Both the position numbers and the translations under genes were made by a program. Source: Rhizobium sp. BK418 (GTDB lineage: Bacteria > Pseudomonadota > Alphaproteobacteria > Rhizobiales > Rhizobiaceae). Taken from it: a stretch of 64,000 bases of DNA. The first letter of the stretch is position 1. Each line of letters begins with the position of its first letter. The notes under the pieces were generated by a model that was given only the letters and a program-made list of their open reading frames with translations, had not been told where the DNA came from and did no database searches. Where the stretch lies: assembly GCF_004341105.1 (NCBI RefSeq), contig NZ_SLZK01000002.1, positions 304,310-368,309 of the forward strand, read 5' to 3'. This document shows, one piece after another, positions 35,418 through 44,968 of the stretch.

Positions 35418-36035
35418 ATGACACGCAAACTTCTGACGACCGTCGCCGCTGGCGCCTTGTTTGCCACGGCTTTCGCGCCGGCGGCATTTTCGCAGACGGC
35501 ACCGCAACCGGCCAACCCCGCTGCCCCAACGCAGTCTGCACCCTCCGATGCGACCCCGGCGCCAGCAAAACCGATGGCGCCTGCCGGTAATGCAGCACAG
35601 GCTCCGGCCCCGGCACCGAGCACAGATACAGCTCAGGCAGGCAGCGGCAGCTATCTGACGCAGCAGGCCGCGGACCAGATCAGCGCCAACACCTATATCG
35701 GCCAATCGGTCTATAACGGCAACAATGAGAGCATTGGTAAGGTCAACGACCTGATCATGAAGAAGGACGGCGGCCTTGTTGCAGCCGTGATCGGTGTCGG
35801 CGGCTTCCTCGGCATCGGCGAAAAGAATGTCGCCGTTCCGATTGCAAAGATCACCGTCGCACAGAATACGCAGGACGGCTCCGTCAAGCTGACGACCACG
35901 GAGACTGCCGAGTCACTGAAGGCTGCTCCCGAATTCAAGACACTGGCCATGCAGTCAGCTGAAAAGGCTCCGGCATCAACCGGTACTGGCATGCCGACGG
36001 ACAATACCGCGACGGGTTCGACCACCAACAAGTAA
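35418..36035 (+). CDS. Exported PRC-barrel domain protein
   Basis: A 205-residue protein with a signal peptide (MTRKLLTTVAAGALFATAFAPAAFS, cleavage after about residue 25) and a long Pro/Ala/Thr-rich spacer (about 26-80). A PRC-barrel domain follows (about 90-165), with YIGQSVYNGNNESIGKVNDLIMKKDGG and AAVIGVGGFLGIGEKNVAVP. The tail is again Ser/Thr/Ala-rich. Rhizobia carry several of these; they are thought to be envelope proteins, with no known partner. A strong terminator follows. The start at 35418 is chosen for the signal peptide. Confidence 0.88.
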   Translation: MTRKLLTTVAAGALFATAFAPAAFSQTAPQPANPAAPTQSAPSDATPAPAKPMAPAGNAAQAPAPAPSTDTAQAGSGSYLTQQAADQISANTYIGQSVYNGNNESIGKVNDLIMKKDGGLVAAVIGVGGFLGIGEKNVAVPIAKITVAQNTQDGSVKLTTTETAESLKAAPEFKTLAMQSAEKAPASTGTGMPTDNTATGSTTNK

Positions 36036-36060
36036 CTCGTATGGTGAGTAAAAGCGTAGG

Positions 36061-36092
36061 CGACGGCGTCCCTTGAGGGCGCCGTCGTTTTT
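36061..36092 (+). terminator. Rho-independent terminator of the PRC-barrel gene
   Basis: CGACGGCG (36061-36068) pairs with CGCCGTCG (36080-36087), with an inner CCC/GGG step and one bulge, followed by TTTTT at 36088-36092. It lies between two converging genes. Confidence 0.9.
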
Positions 36093-36102
36093 GCCTCTGC
36101 TG

Positions 36103-37467
36103 CTAAGCGCTGACACGTTCCGTCGCGTTGATATCGTAACAGTAGTTCTCGTGCAGGAACCGCAGCGTGGCGATGCCATCAGCGGGCCTGCCAAAATGGT
36201 AGCCCTGCCCCATCCCGCAGCCTAGCATGCGCAGCTTGACCGCTTCCGAATAATCTTCGATCCCCTCGGCCACGACTTCCAGTTCGAGGCCTTCGCACAT
36301 AGCAAGGATCGCCTTGATGATGTGCTCGGAGGCACGATCGGAATTGATCCGCGAGACAAAGGCGCGATCGATCTTGATCTTATCGAAAATGAAATCGCGC
36401 AAGCGTCCGAGGCTCGACTGGCCGGTACCGAAATCATCCAGCGAAATGCGTACGCCGGCAGCCCTGAGATCGGCGAGAATCCGGTGAGCGGTATCTGCAG
36501 AGCCCATCACAGCCGTCTCGGTGATCTCCAGCTCGAGACGGTGCGGATCGAAACCGACTCGACCAAGGATCGACAGAATGCTGCTGCTTGTCCCCGGATC
36601 CATGAGTTGGGCCGAAGACAGGTTGAAGGACAGGAAGAGCTCGCGCGGCCAGGAAAGTGCGGCTTCGGCAGCCTTGCGCAGCAGCGCTTCCGACAGGGCA
36701 TCGATGAAACCGCGCTCTTCGGCAAGCGGCACGAAGACGCCGGGGGAGACGAAACCGAGATCAGGATCGTTCCAGCGTGCAAGCGCCTCGAAGCCTACCA
36801 CCTGATTGTTGGCGAGCGAGACGATTGGCTGGAAATGCACGTCGATCGCGTCTGATATGATGGCGTTTCTGAGCGCCTGTTCGAGCTGGGTCGCCCGCTT
36901 CATCTCCTGCGCGATCTCACGCGAATAAACAGTGATCTGACCGCGACCGCGGCGTTTGGAGCGATAGAGCGCTGTTTCGGCACTTTTCAAAAGCTCGTCG
37001 CAATCCTCGCCGGCAAAGGGATAAATCGCAAAACCGAAGGAAGCGGAAAGGCGCACGTTGCGGTCGCCGAGATCATAGGGCGCCGACAGGACTTCGCGGA
37101 TCATCTGACCGAATTTTTCGGCACTGGCGCGCTCGAAAACCAGCGGCAGAATGAAGGCGAACTCGTCGCCTTCATGACGGGTCACGAGAGCCCCGTCGGG
37201 GATGCAGGCCTTCAGGCGATGAGCGACCTGGCACAGGATTTCGTCGCCGGCGGCAGAGCCGAAGAGATCGTTGATCGGCTTGAAACTATCCAGATTGGCA
37301 ATGCCGATGGTGAAGGGTGCCGGGTCGCTGGCGCGCTCGGCAGAAATCTGCATCACCTTGTCCCGCATACGATGCCGGTTTCCCAACCCGGTCAGCGGAT
37401 CGGTATAGGCCATTGTCTGCAGCTCGTTCTGACTTACCATCACGAATGGTATTTCCGCCGACACCAT
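36103..37467 (-). CDS. GGDEF-EAL protein (cyclic-di-GMP turnover)
   Basis: A soluble signalling protein with a GGDEF domain (about 20-180) and an EAL domain (about 195-445). No membrane segment or sensor domain is visible. The GGDEF signature reads E99-G-D-E-F instead of GGDEF, and no RxxD inhibitory site is seen at the usual place, so cyclase activity is uncertain. The EAL domain is intact: E227-A-L, LSFNLSS, ELEITE, DDFGTGQSS, KIDRAF, and the Glu/Gln of VAEGIE and MGQGYHFG, so phosphodiesterase activity is likely. The start is unclear; I used the ATG at 37467, while a TTG at 37518 would add 17 residues. Confidence 0.88.
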   Translation of the reverse strand: MVSAEIPFVMVSQNELQTMAYTDPLTGLGNRHRMRDKVMQISAERASDPAPFTIGIANLDSFKPINDLFGSAAGDEILCQVAHRLKACIPDGALVTRHEGDEFAFILPLVFERASAEKFGQMIREVLSAPYDLGDRNVRLSASFGFAIYPFAGEDCDELLKSAETALYRSKRRGRGQITVYSREIAQEMKRATQLEQALRNAIISDAIDVHFQPIVSLANNQVVGFEALARWNDPDLGFVSPGVFVPLAEERGFIDALSEALLRKAAEAALSWPRELFLSFNLSSAQLMDPGTSSSILSILGRVGFDPHRLELEITETAVMGSADTAHRILADLRAAGVRISLDDFGTGQSSLGRLRDFIFDKIKIDRAFVSRINSDRASEHIIKAILAMCEGLELEVVAEGIEDYSEAVKLRMLGCGMGQGYHFGRPADGIATLRFLHENYCYDINATERVSA

Positions 37468-37563
37468 CACTCGAAACCCAAGGTTTTCCTCCACACCCTG
37501 GCGGAGAATGACCGGCAAATCTTAACAATTCGATAGTAAATCGGCAGCGATACAACCCAAAGC

Positions 37564-37582
37564 ATTCCCCAAATCTGGGAAT
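37564..37582. promoter_or_regulatory. Inverted repeat between the two signalling genes
   Basis: ATTCCC (37564-37569) and GGGAAT (37577-37582) are perfect 6-bp arms with a 7-nt AT-rich centre. The site lies in the 130-bp gap behind the PAS-REC gene and upstream of the GGDEF-EAL gene, so it may be an operator for the latter or a transcript-end hairpin. Confidence 0.3.
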
Positions 37583-37597
37583 TGATCCGGATTCTAT

Positions 37598-39316
37598 TTA
37601 ATTTCGCGCCCTGATCGGCTCTTCGATTAGATATCTCTGAAATACAGTTTCAAGAATATCCGGGCTGACGGGCTTCATGATGACGTCATCCATGCCCGCC
37701 TTGGCGCATTCCGCACGATCGCGCTCGAAGGCTTGCGTCAGCACGCCGATGATCGGCGTGTGCGTCCCCTGCCCTTCTTCCATCTGACGGATGAGGCGCG
37801 AGGCTTCGAAGCCGTTGAAGATTGGCAGTGAAATATCCATCAGCACGATCTGCGGCCGGTGTTCGGCCCACAGGCGAACGACCTCTTCGCCGGTTGCGGC
37901 GATGAGATGGCGGTAACCGAGACCTTCGAGGATTTGCGAGAAGACGATCTGATTGATGTCGTTGTCTTCGGCAACGAGGACCTGAAGGCCCATGGGGGGG
38001 TCATCGGTCGTGGTGATTTCCCAGTTCCCCTCGGCACCGCCGCCACGGCCGTTGCGATTGAAATGGCGGGCGATCTGAAAGGTCAATTCGTTGGCGATCT
38101 GAAAGCCATCCATGACGAGGGCCGGAATACCGTATTGTTCGGAAAGCTCCAGGCAACGCATGCCCATCTGGTTATCGATGATCAGAAGATCGAGCGAGAT
38201 ACCGGAAGAGCTGGCGATCTCAAGGAAACGCTCCTCCTCGTCCTCGCCGCGGACCGAGCAGGATTCGAAGCCATATTTAGCGAGCGTGCGCAGCGCGGCA
38301 GTCTCGGCGGCAAGATCCGAGGTGACGACGAGGATCTTCCGGCCGGAGAAGTTTTCGGGGACGATCGCTTCCATCGCTGCCGGCTCGCGGCGCTGCGATG
38401 CGTTCGGCATTGGCACGTAGGCGCGGCGATAGGTCTGGTTGCTGGAAGTGGTAATCTCGGAGGCCTGAGTAAACTCGTCGAGATCGTCGCCCTCACGTGG
38501 CAGGTCCTGCATGGTCGAGACGAGGAAGTAACGTCCCGGCTTGCCTATCCTATGCTTGCGGCTGACGATATCGCGCTCGGTGCCGTCACGGGCGACCTGA
38601 CGCTGGCGGGAGACCGACATTTCGCCGGTTTCCAGCACATGGCGGTCGCTTTCCTCGAAGCGCTTGGCGATGTCGGGCGAAAAGAGATCACCGCTCTTGC
38701 GACCGAGAACCTCGTCCGCCGTCGTCTGGTACTTCTCGCAGAAGGCCTTGTTGACGGCGACATAGACGAGGTTGCGATCCTTGACGAAGAGCGGGAACGG
38801 CAGATGGTCGAGAATATCCTCGGTGAGCTGTACGCGCTCCAGATCGTAGCGCCACTGTTCCTCGCGCTTACGCGCCTCAGAAATATCGGAGATGACGGTC
38901 ACGCCGTAACCATTCGGCAGGCGGCGCTTCAAAAAGCGCACCCAGTGGGCGGTGCCGTGGCGCTCGACGGATTCGAAACGTTCACGCCAATGAGAAGCAA
39001 TGCGTTGGGACAACCAGTCCTCGCGGCTGAGCGAAGCCGCCTGGCGGACGAGGGTCTGCTCGCGGATGCCGGTATCGTAGACCGCGCCCAGGAAATCACG
39101 AAGCCGCGTGCCCGGTCGCAGAACATCCTCGGGTACGGCAAAGAACTCCATGACCTGGCGGCTGGCAAAAATAAGCAGATCGTTGCGGTCATAGATGATG
39201 AACGCCGCCGAAAGACTATCGCACACCGCGTCGAAGAGCGCCGTCTGAAGCTCAGCCTCAGCCGGCATCGCATTCGCCATAGATGATGTGTCCGTCTTTT
39301 CGAAGCCGGCACTCAT
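37598..39316 (-). CDS. PAS-PAS-REC-REC response-regulator-like protein
   Basis: A 572-residue cytosolic protein with no histidine-kinase or output domain. Two PAS domains are visible (about 30-145 and 165-275), then a degenerate receiver-like segment (about 326-410) whose phosphoacceptor region reads IIDNQMG (D381). A complete receiver domain follows (about 445-565): acidic pair E450-D451, phosphoacceptor D494 in VLMDISLP, T527 and K548. It could accept phosphate from an unlinked kinase and signal by protein contact. It is adjacent to the GGDEF-EAL gene on the same strand, 79 bp apart or more, so a joint role in cyclic-di-GMP control is possible but unproven. Confidence 0.85.
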   Translation of the reverse strand: MSAGFEKTDTSSMANAMPAEAELQTALFDAVCDSLSAAFIIYDRNDLLIFASRQVMEFFAVPEDVLRPGTRLRDFLGAVYDTGIREQTLVRQAASLSREDWLSQRIASHWRERFESVERHGTAHWVRFLKRRLPNGYGVTVISDISEARKREEQWRYDLERVQLTEDILDHLPFPLFVKDRNLVYVAVNKAFCEKYQTTADEVLGRKSGDLFSPDIAKRFEESDRHVLETGEMSVSRQRQVARDGTERDIVSRKHRIGKPGRYFLVSTMQDLPREGDDLDEFTQASEITTSSNQTYRRAYVPMPNASQRREPAAMEAIVPENFSGRKILVVTSDLAAETAALRTLAKYGFESCSVRGEDEEERFLEIASSSGISLDLLIIDNQMGMRCLELSEQYGIPALVMDGFQIANELTFQIARHFNRNGRGGGAEGNWEITTTDDPPMGLQVLVAEDNDINQIVFSQILEGLGYRHLIAATGEEVVRLWAEHRPQIVLMDISLPIFNGFEASRLIRQMEEGQGTHTPIIGVLTQAFERDRAECAKAGMDDVIMKPVSPDILETVFQRYLIEEPIRARN

Positions 39317-39409
39317 TCATTCACATCCCATATCTGTCCGATTTTTGCATTTTCGGAGGTATATGAATAAAATGCCGTTTTTGTCTTAAAGGCCGCTTAA
39401 CGATATCGA

Positions 39410-39425
39410 CCCCCAATTTTGGGGG
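39410..39425. promoter_or_regulatory. Hairpin in the divergent gap before mutL
   Basis: CCCCCAA (39410-39416) and TTGGGGG (39419-39425) are 7-bp perfect arms with a 2-nt centre. It lies in the 183-bp gap between the PAS-REC gene (reading left) and mutL (reading right). A similar C-run/G-run hairpin is found at 28313-28327. Confidence 0.35.
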
Positions 39426-39499
39426 AGAAGGCTTCGCCATCTGCTTTCGGCCCGACGAAAGCCCTTTTCTCCTGACCACGAATCCTCGAAAATAGGCCT

Positions 39500-41314
39500 A
39501 TGGCCATCAGACAGCTCTCCGAAACGCTCATCAACCAGATCGCCGCCGGCGAGGTCATCGAACGGCCGGCGAGCGCTGCCAAAGAGTTGATCGAAAACGC
39601 ACTCGACGCGGGCGCGACGCGTATTGAAATCGCCACTGCCGGCGGTGGCAAGGCGCTGTTGCGGGTCAGCGATAACGGTTCCGGCATGGATGCCGCCGAT
39701 CTTGAACTTGCCGTGCGGCGGCATTGTACCTCGAAAATATCTGATACGCTCGATGATATCCGCACGCTTGGCTTCAGGGGCGAAGCCCTGCCGTCAATCG
39801 GTTCGGTGGCACGGCTCAGCATCGCGAGCCGCAAGCGTGACAGCGCTGCAGGCAATGAGATTTCTGTTGCCGGCGGCAAGATCGTGCATCTGCGCCCGGC
39901 AGCCGCCAATCCGGGGACGATCGTCGAAGTGCGCGACCTGTTCTTCGCCACGCCGGCACGGCTAAAATTCCTGAAAACGGAGAAGGCGGAAGCTGCCGCA
40001 ATCACCGAGATCGTCAAGCGGATTGCGATTGCGTTTCCGGGCGTGCGTTTCGTGCTGTCAGGTCCGGATCGTTCGACGCTGGAATTTCCGGCAACCGGAG
40101 AAGATCATCTGGCGCGCATGGCGCAGGTGCTCGGCAAGGAATTTCGTGACAATGCGATCGCGATCGACGCCGAACGCGAGGACGTTCAATTGACCGGCTT
40201 TGCCGGCGTGCCGACCTTCAACCGGGGCAACTCGGCCCATCAATATGCCTTCGTCAACGGCCGTCCCGTACAGGACAAACTCATCCTCTCGGCGATCCGC
40301 GGCGCCTATGCCGAGACGATCCCGGCCGGTCGTTACGCAGTCGCCGTGCTGTCGATCACGCTCGATCCGGCGCTGGTGGACGTCAATGTGCATCCGGCGA
40401 AATCCGACGTTCGCTTCCGCGATCCGGGACTGGTGCGCGGGCTCATTGTCGGCGCCATCCGCGAGGCGCTGGCGCGCGACGGCAGCCGGGCGGCAACGAC
40501 GGGTGCAAGCGATATGCTGCACGCTTTCCGGCCCGGCTTCCAGGCGGCACCACAGCGACCGCAGGCGCCATGGTCTGCGGCAACGTCCCCTTCCCGGCCA
40601 TACCAGCCGGCAGCCGGTTTCGGTGAAAAACCGCAAGCCTCCTTCGATGGGCTCGTCCATCCGACGGCACGTTCGGAACCGGTTTTCGAGCAGGCACCGC
40701 AGCCGCAATCAGCCGCCCCTGAACCGGTGGCGCGCTATCCGCTCGGGGCAGCACGGGCGCAGATTCACGAAAACTATATCGTTGCCCAGACGGATGACGG
40801 CATCGTCATCGTCGATCAGCACGCCGCGCATGAGCGGCTGGTGTTCGAGGCCATGCGTAAGGCGCTGCATTCGAAGCGGCTCGCCTCACAGGTGCTGCTG
40901 ATCCCTGAAATCGTCGACATTCCCGAGGAGGACTGCGACCGGCTGATGGTGCATGCGGCAGAACTCTTTGAGCTCGGCCTTGCGATCGAACGCTTCGGGC
41001 CGGGTGCCATCGCCGTGCGCGAGACGCCGGCCATGCTGGGTGAAGTGGACGCGCCTGGCCTCATCCGCCAGCTCGCTGACGAGATCGCCGAATGGGATAC
41101 GGCCTCAGGCCTTTCCGCGAAGCTCGAATATGTGGCTGCGACCATGGCCTGTCATGGTTCGGTACGATCAGGACGGCGGATGCGGCCCGAAGAAATGAAC
41201 GCACTCTTGCGCCAAATGGAAGTCACTCCGGGCTCCGGCCAGTGCAATCACGGACGCCCGACCTATATCGAACTCAAGCTTGCCGATATTGAACGGCTGT
41301 TCGGCCGGAGCTGA
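39500..41314 (+). CDS. mutL: DNA mismatch repair protein MutL
   Basis: Coordinates mismatch repair after MutS. It has 604 residues. The N-terminal GHKL ATPase has [25 protein letters not shown], the DNGSGM motif and [10 protein letters not shown]; the middle is a variable Pro/Ala-rich linker (about 335-415). The C-terminal domain has the endonuclease metal motif DQHAAHE...E (439-450), plus CHGSVRSG and CNHGRP near the end. This indicates a nicking-competent MutL, as expected where MutH is absent. The gene is followed by DUF2093. Confidence 0.97.
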   Translation: MAIRQLSETLINQIAAGEVIERPASAAKELIENALDAGATRIEIATAGGGKALLRVSDNGSGMDAADLELAVRRHCTSKISDTLDDIRTLGFRGEALPSIGSVARLSIASRKRDSAAGNEISVAGGKIVHLRPAAANPGTIVEVRDLFFATPARLKFLKTEKAEAAAITEIVKRIAIAFPGVRFVLSGPDRSTLEFPATGEDHLARMAQVLGKEFRDNAIAIDAEREDVQLTGFAGVPTFNRGNSAHQYAFVNGRPVQDKLILSAIRGAYAETIPAGRYAVAVLSITLDPALVDVNVHPAKSDVRFRDPGLVRGLIVGAIREALARDGSRAATTGASDMLHAFRPGFQAAPQRPQAPWSAATSPSRPYQPAAGFGEKPQASFDGLVHPTARSEPVFEQAPQPQSAAPEPVARYPLGAARAQIHENYIVAQTDDGIVIVDQHAAHERLVFEAMRKALHSKRLASQVLLIPEIVDIPEEDCDRLMVHAAELFELGLAIERFGPGAIAVRETPAMLGEVDAPGLIRQLADEIAEWDTASGLSAKLEYVAATMACHGSVRSGRRMRPEEMNALLRQMEVTPGSGQCNHGRPTYIELKLADIERLFGRS

Positions 41315-41381
41315 AAAAGCTGGCAAAAGGACCTCTCGGGGAGTATGGCAAGCGGATGACAGACCACAGGGAATGGAGCGC

Positions 41382-41609
41382 ATGAACTTGTTCGAAGGGC
41401 ACGGGAACCGCGAAGCGAAGATCCGTTATCTCGACGGCGACTTCCAGATTCTGTCCCCCGGCTCCTATGTTGTCTGCGCGCTCACCGGCAAGCAGGTTCC
41501 GCTCGACGAGCTTCGTTACTGGAGCGTTGCGCGACAGGAACCCTATGCCGATGTCGCCTCGGCACTCGAAGCCGACCGTCGCGCCGGTGTTCTGCCGACC
41601 CAACGCTAA
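41382..41609 (+). CDS. DUF2093 protein
   Basis: A 75-residue protein of family DUF2093, restricted to alphaproteobacteria. The core motif [46 protein letters not shown] is the family signature (shown here as positions 10-55 of the chain). The start at 41382 has GGAG 8 bp upstream. It is commonly encoded beside mutL and lpxK; here it overlaps the convergent lpxK by 4 bp at the stops. Function unknown. Confidence 0.88.
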   Translation: MNLFEGHGNREAKIRYLDGDFQILSPGSYVVCALTGKQVPLDELRYWSVARQEPYADVASALEADRRAGVLPTQR

Positions 41610-42649
41610 GTCTTTACCTTCGCCTCTCTGAGCCGCCGTTGTCGGCAGGCCTCGAAAGCCCGGTCTATGATGAGGCCCGGGGCGAGCGGGTCCGTGAAGG
41701 CCATTTCCACCTCGACGACGCGGCAGCGGGCTGCAAGCTGTTGCGCCTTGCCGTGGTGGCCGGCGAGACGCACGAAGTCCTTCGCGGTCGTAACGATCGT
41801 CAAGTTCTGCTGGTCCGCAGTCTTCAGAAGACCGTCGATCTCCTCTTCGCTCAGGTGTTCGTGATCGCCGAAGGCGGTGGCGACTTCGATGGTCGCACCG
41901 AGTGAACGAACTGTGCGGAAGAACTTCTCGGGATCGGCGATGCCGGCAAAGGCGAGCACTTTCAAGCCCTCAAGATAGTTTTCGCCCGAGACCTTCAGTG
42001 CAGCGGTGAAATAGGGCTTTGCCGCGCGGGCCGCGATACGCACGATACGGTCAGCCGCATTGCCATCTCCGACCTTCAGAAGCGCGGTCGCCTGCCGCAG
42101 TTGCAAACGGATCGGCGCGCGCACCGGCCCGCTTGGCACGATATAGCCATTGCCGAGACCGCGCGTCGCATCGATCACCAGAAGCGCATAGTCGATCGAA
42201 AGGCGCGCACTTTGGAAGCCATCATCCATGATGATGAAATCGGCACCTTCCTCGACCAGTCTGACCGCACCATCGACACGCCGGCGGGAGATGACGGTCA
42301 ATGCTTCCTGCGCCAGTAGCAACGGTTCGTCGCCGACGGCAACGGCGTGGTGGTGCGCAGGATCGACAACCGTCGTCACATCGAGAGAGCCGCCATGGCC
42401 ACGGCTCAGGAAACCGGGGGTCAACCCCTTGGCCTTCGCGGCACGGGCAATTGCAATTGCAGTCGGCGTTTTGCCGGCGCCGCCGACGGTGAAATTACCG
42501 ACACAGATGACGGGGATCGGAACCGAGGCGCGGCGCGCATGGGTCATGCGGTAACCGGCCACACGACCATAGAGGAAAGAAAGGGGCGATAAAACCCAAG
42601 CCTGCCAGCCTGCCCGCCTCCACCAGAAAGGCGGCGCTTCTGAAATCAT
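41606..42649 (-). CDS. lpxK: Tetraacyldisaccharide 4'-kinase
   Basis: Adds the 4'-phosphate of lipid A at the inner membrane. It has 347 residues. An N-terminal hydrophobic segment (about 13-30) anchors it, and the Walker A motif TVGGAGKT lies at 54-61; the DDGFQ motif ([12 protein letters not shown], about 147-158) contains the catalytic aspartates. It follows waaA and the HAD gene on the same strand, with a 104-bp gap. Its 3' end overlaps the DUF2093 gene by 4 bp on the opposite strand. Firm. Confidence 0.96.
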   Translation of the reverse strand: MISEAPPFWWRRAGWQAWVLSPLSFLYGRVAGYRMTHARRASVPIPVICVGNFTVGGAGKTPTAIAIARAAKAKGLTPGFLSRGHGGSLDVTTVVDPAHHHAVAVGDEPLLLAQEALTVISRRRVDGAVRLVEEGADFIIMDDGFQSARLSIDYALLVIDATRGLGNGYIVPSGPVRAPIRLQLRQATALLKVGDGNAADRIVRIAARAAKPYFTAALKVSGENYLEGLKVLAFAGIADPEKFFRTVRSLGATIEVATAFGDHEHLSEEEIDGLLKTADQQNLTIVTTAKDFVRLAGHHGKAQQLAARCRVVEVEMAFTDPLAPGLIIDRAFEACRQRRLREAKVKT

Positions 42650-42753
42650 AATGCCGTCCCGTTTCCCTTGCCCCGCCCTTCAGGACGAGATCCTCCAAAA
42701 TCGATCGGGCGGATTGAGAGGCCAAAACGCATGAAAATGCAAGCCTTTGCGGG

Positions 42754-43476
42754 TCAGGCGGGCTGCAGATCTGGTAGCAGGGCCTCAATGCCGGTAATGT
42801 CGTCGAAGATATGATCGGCCGCAGCGGAGAGTGATTCAAGTGAGCCGGTACCGGTCAGAACCGCGATCGTCAGGCCAACTTTCGCATTCCTGCCCATATG
42901 GAGATCGTGGTTGTTGTCGCCGACTATGGCAACCTCTTCCGGCGATAGGCCGGTCGCAGCGCAGAAGCCGAGCACCATGCCGGGCTCCGGCTTGCTGCCG
43001 AAGCCGCTATCATAACCGGCGATGTAATCGACATATTCAGAAATGCCAAAACGCTGAGCCGTCTGGCGGATAGAGCGTTCGTTGTCGCTGGAGGCAATGC
43101 CAAGTTTGATGCCGCTGTTGTGCAGCCTCTCGAAGAAGGCGGCGAGATCCGTCACCGGAACGGAGAATTGGGCGGCATTGGCAAAGAGATTGTCCAGCTT
43201 GATCGTCAGCTCGATGACATCAACTCCGGAGCCGGCGGCGACCAGGCCCTCGGCGATCTGACGGGTATTGCCGGCCGCAAGCAAGCTGTCAGGCACGATA
43301 TGTCCGGTTACCGGGTCCATACCGCATTCAGCCAAAAGATGGTCGGCCAGAGCAGCGTCGCCTTCAGCGGCGATGCGGGCAAGCTCGCGGTTTACCGGCA
43401 GCCAGCTTTCATCATAGTCAAGCAGCGTGCCGTCCTTGTCGAAAAGGATGCCCCTGATCTTCGCCTTGGCCGACAT
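42754..43476 (-). CDS. HAD-family hydrolase (phosphoglycolate phosphatase-like)
   Basis: A 240-residue HAD phosphatase with an alpha-helical cap. Motif I is DKDGT (D13, D15), motif II is in GIASSDNE, motif III uses the Lys in GFGSKPEPG, and motif IV is VGDNNHD. Substrate cannot be read from sequence. It lies 9 bp after waaA and before lpxK on the same strand; in many relatives waaA and lpxK are adjacent, so this gene is inserted in the lipid A block. It might be a nucleotide or sugar phosphatase; a role in Kdo metabolism is only a guess from position. Confidence 0.85.
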   Translation of the reverse strand: MSAKAKIRGILFDKDGTLLDYDESWLPVNRELARIAAEGDAALADHLLAECGMDPVTGHIVPDSLLAAGNTRQIAEGLVAAGSGVDVIELTIKLDNLFANAAQFSVPVTDLAAFFERLHNSGIKLGIASSDNERSIRQTAQRFGISEYVDYIAGYDSGFGSKPEPGMVLGFCAATGLSPEEVAIVGDNNHDLHMGRNAKVGLTIAVLTGTGSLESLSAAADHIFDDITGIEALLPDLQPA

Positions 43477-43485
43477 ATTTGCTCC

Positions 43486-44802
43486 TCAGGCCTGCGCTGC
43501 CTTGGGCAGCAGGCGCGCCTTCACCGTCAGCGGATTGATATAGGGCTCCAGCCCCTTCAAGGTGGCGCTCAGCGCGCCGCGCATTTCATGCACGGTGGCG
43601 ATGCCAGCCTGGATCATGTTGCCGCGCGCCTCGTCATTGGTCAGCAGGTAATGCACGCCTTTTGCCAGCATTTCAGTATCGCGCACCATGCGGGCGCTGC
43701 CGCTGCGGGCGAGCTTCTGATAGGCCTCGCGGAAATTCTGAACATTGCCGCCGGACAGGATGGCGCAGCCAAGCATGGCCGGCTCCAGCGGGTTCTGGCC
43801 GCCTTCGGCAAAGAGCGAACGGCCAACGAAAGCGACTTCCGTCAGGCGAAGATAGAGGCCCATCTCGCCGATCGTATCGCCAAGAAAGATATCGACGTCG
43901 GGCGAGAGGACATCATCGCGTGTGCGGCGGGCGACCTTCAGCCCCTGTTTGACGAGGGCAGCCTCGATCTCGTCCCCCCGTTCGGGATGGCGCGGCACGA
44001 TGATCGTCAATTGCCTGTCGCGGTCGCGGAGCGCCCGGTGGACAATGCCGGCCGCATTCTCCTCGCCGTCGAAGGTGGAGATCGCGGCCCAGGTCTTGCG
44101 ATCGCCGATCTGCTTTTTGTAGCGGGCAAAGACGGCGCTGTCATAGGGTGGCGCGTCGGTATCGACCTTGAGATTGCCTGAGGTTATGACCGGTACGGCG
44201 CCGAGATCCCGGAAACGTTCGGCATCGACATCGGACTGGGCGATGACGAGCGCAAGATTTTCGAAGAGCGCTTCGGCAATCGCCGGGCGGCGGCGCCAGC
44301 GAGCGAATGAGCGGTCCGACATGCGGGCATTGACGAGGATCTGCGGAATACGGCGACGGCCGAGTTCCAGCACGGTCGCGGGCCAGATTTCGGACTCGGC
44401 AATGATGGCGCAGTCCGGCTGCCAATAATCGAGGAAACGGCCGACGGCGGGCTTCAGGTCGAGCGGCACATATTGATGGATCGCATCATTGCCGAGACGT
44501 TCGGCGGCGAGCTTCGCCGAGGTGATGGTGCCCGTCGTGAGGATGACGTTGATGCCACGGCGGCGGATTTCACGGATGAGGGGAATGACAGCGTTGGTTT
44601 CACCGACACTTGCAGCATGAAACCAGACGAGCGGGCCTTGCGGCCGGTTGGCGCTCGCATAGCCGAACCGCTCCAGCCGGCGGGCACGGTCTTCCTTGCC
44701 CTTGGCCGTGCGATAGGTGATGTAGAGGCCGACGACCGGCGAGGCTACGGTTCCCGCCAGACGGTACGCGTTCAGACCGATCCGCGCCATCCGGGAGCTC
44801 AT
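43486..44802 (-). CDS. waaA: 3-deoxy-D-manno-octulosonic acid (Kdo) transferase
   Basis: Transfers Kdo from CMP-Kdo to lipid IVA, starting the LPS core. It has 438 residues, with one N-terminal membrane anchor (about 8-30), GPLVWFHAASVGETNAVIPLI (about 54-74, including the catalytic Glu) and the PxxPR-like IVPRHPERGDEIE motif. ESEIWP and GGQNPLEPA, both WaaA signatures, are present. It is followed directly by the HAD gene and lpxK, and preceded by DUF4170 after 167 bp. Whether it adds one or two Kdo residues cannot be told. Confidence 0.96.
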   Translation of the reverse strand: MSSRMARIGLNAYRLAGTVASPVVGLYITYRTAKGKEDRARRLERFGYASANRPQGPLVWFHAASVGETNAVIPLIREIRRRGINVILTTGTITSAKLAAERLGNDAIHQYVPLDLKPAVGRFLDYWQPDCAIIAESEIWPATVLELGRRRIPQILVNARMSDRSFARWRRRPAIAEALFENLALVIAQSDVDAERFRDLGAVPVITSGNLKVDTDAPPYDSAVFARYKKQIGDRKTWAAISTFDGEENAAGIVHRALRDRDRQLTIIVPRHPERGDEIEAALVKQGLKVARRTRDDVLSPDVDIFLGDTIGEMGLYLRLTEVAFVGRSLFAEGGQNPLEPAMLGCAILSGGNVQNFREAYQKLARSGSARMVRDTEMLAKGVHYLLTNDEARGNMIQAGIATVHEMRGALSATLKGLEPYINPLTVKARLLPKAAQA

Positions 44803-44968
44803 TCAGCAGACCTCCGATCCATGCAGATCGACATCAATCCAATTTCCCTAATTATCGTTGCGGCCGCAATGACCGATTAATTTGTTCAGAATGCGTCGAT
44901 CGAGGGCAAGGGAGCGATGCGCAAAGGCCTCCGCTGTGGATAGCGGAGGCCAACGATTGCAGCGAGGC

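Noticed and set aside
37859..39286. 475-codon open frame opposite the PAS-REC gene
   Set aside because: Composition is that of a mirror frame; the opposite strand encodes clear PAS and receiver domains.
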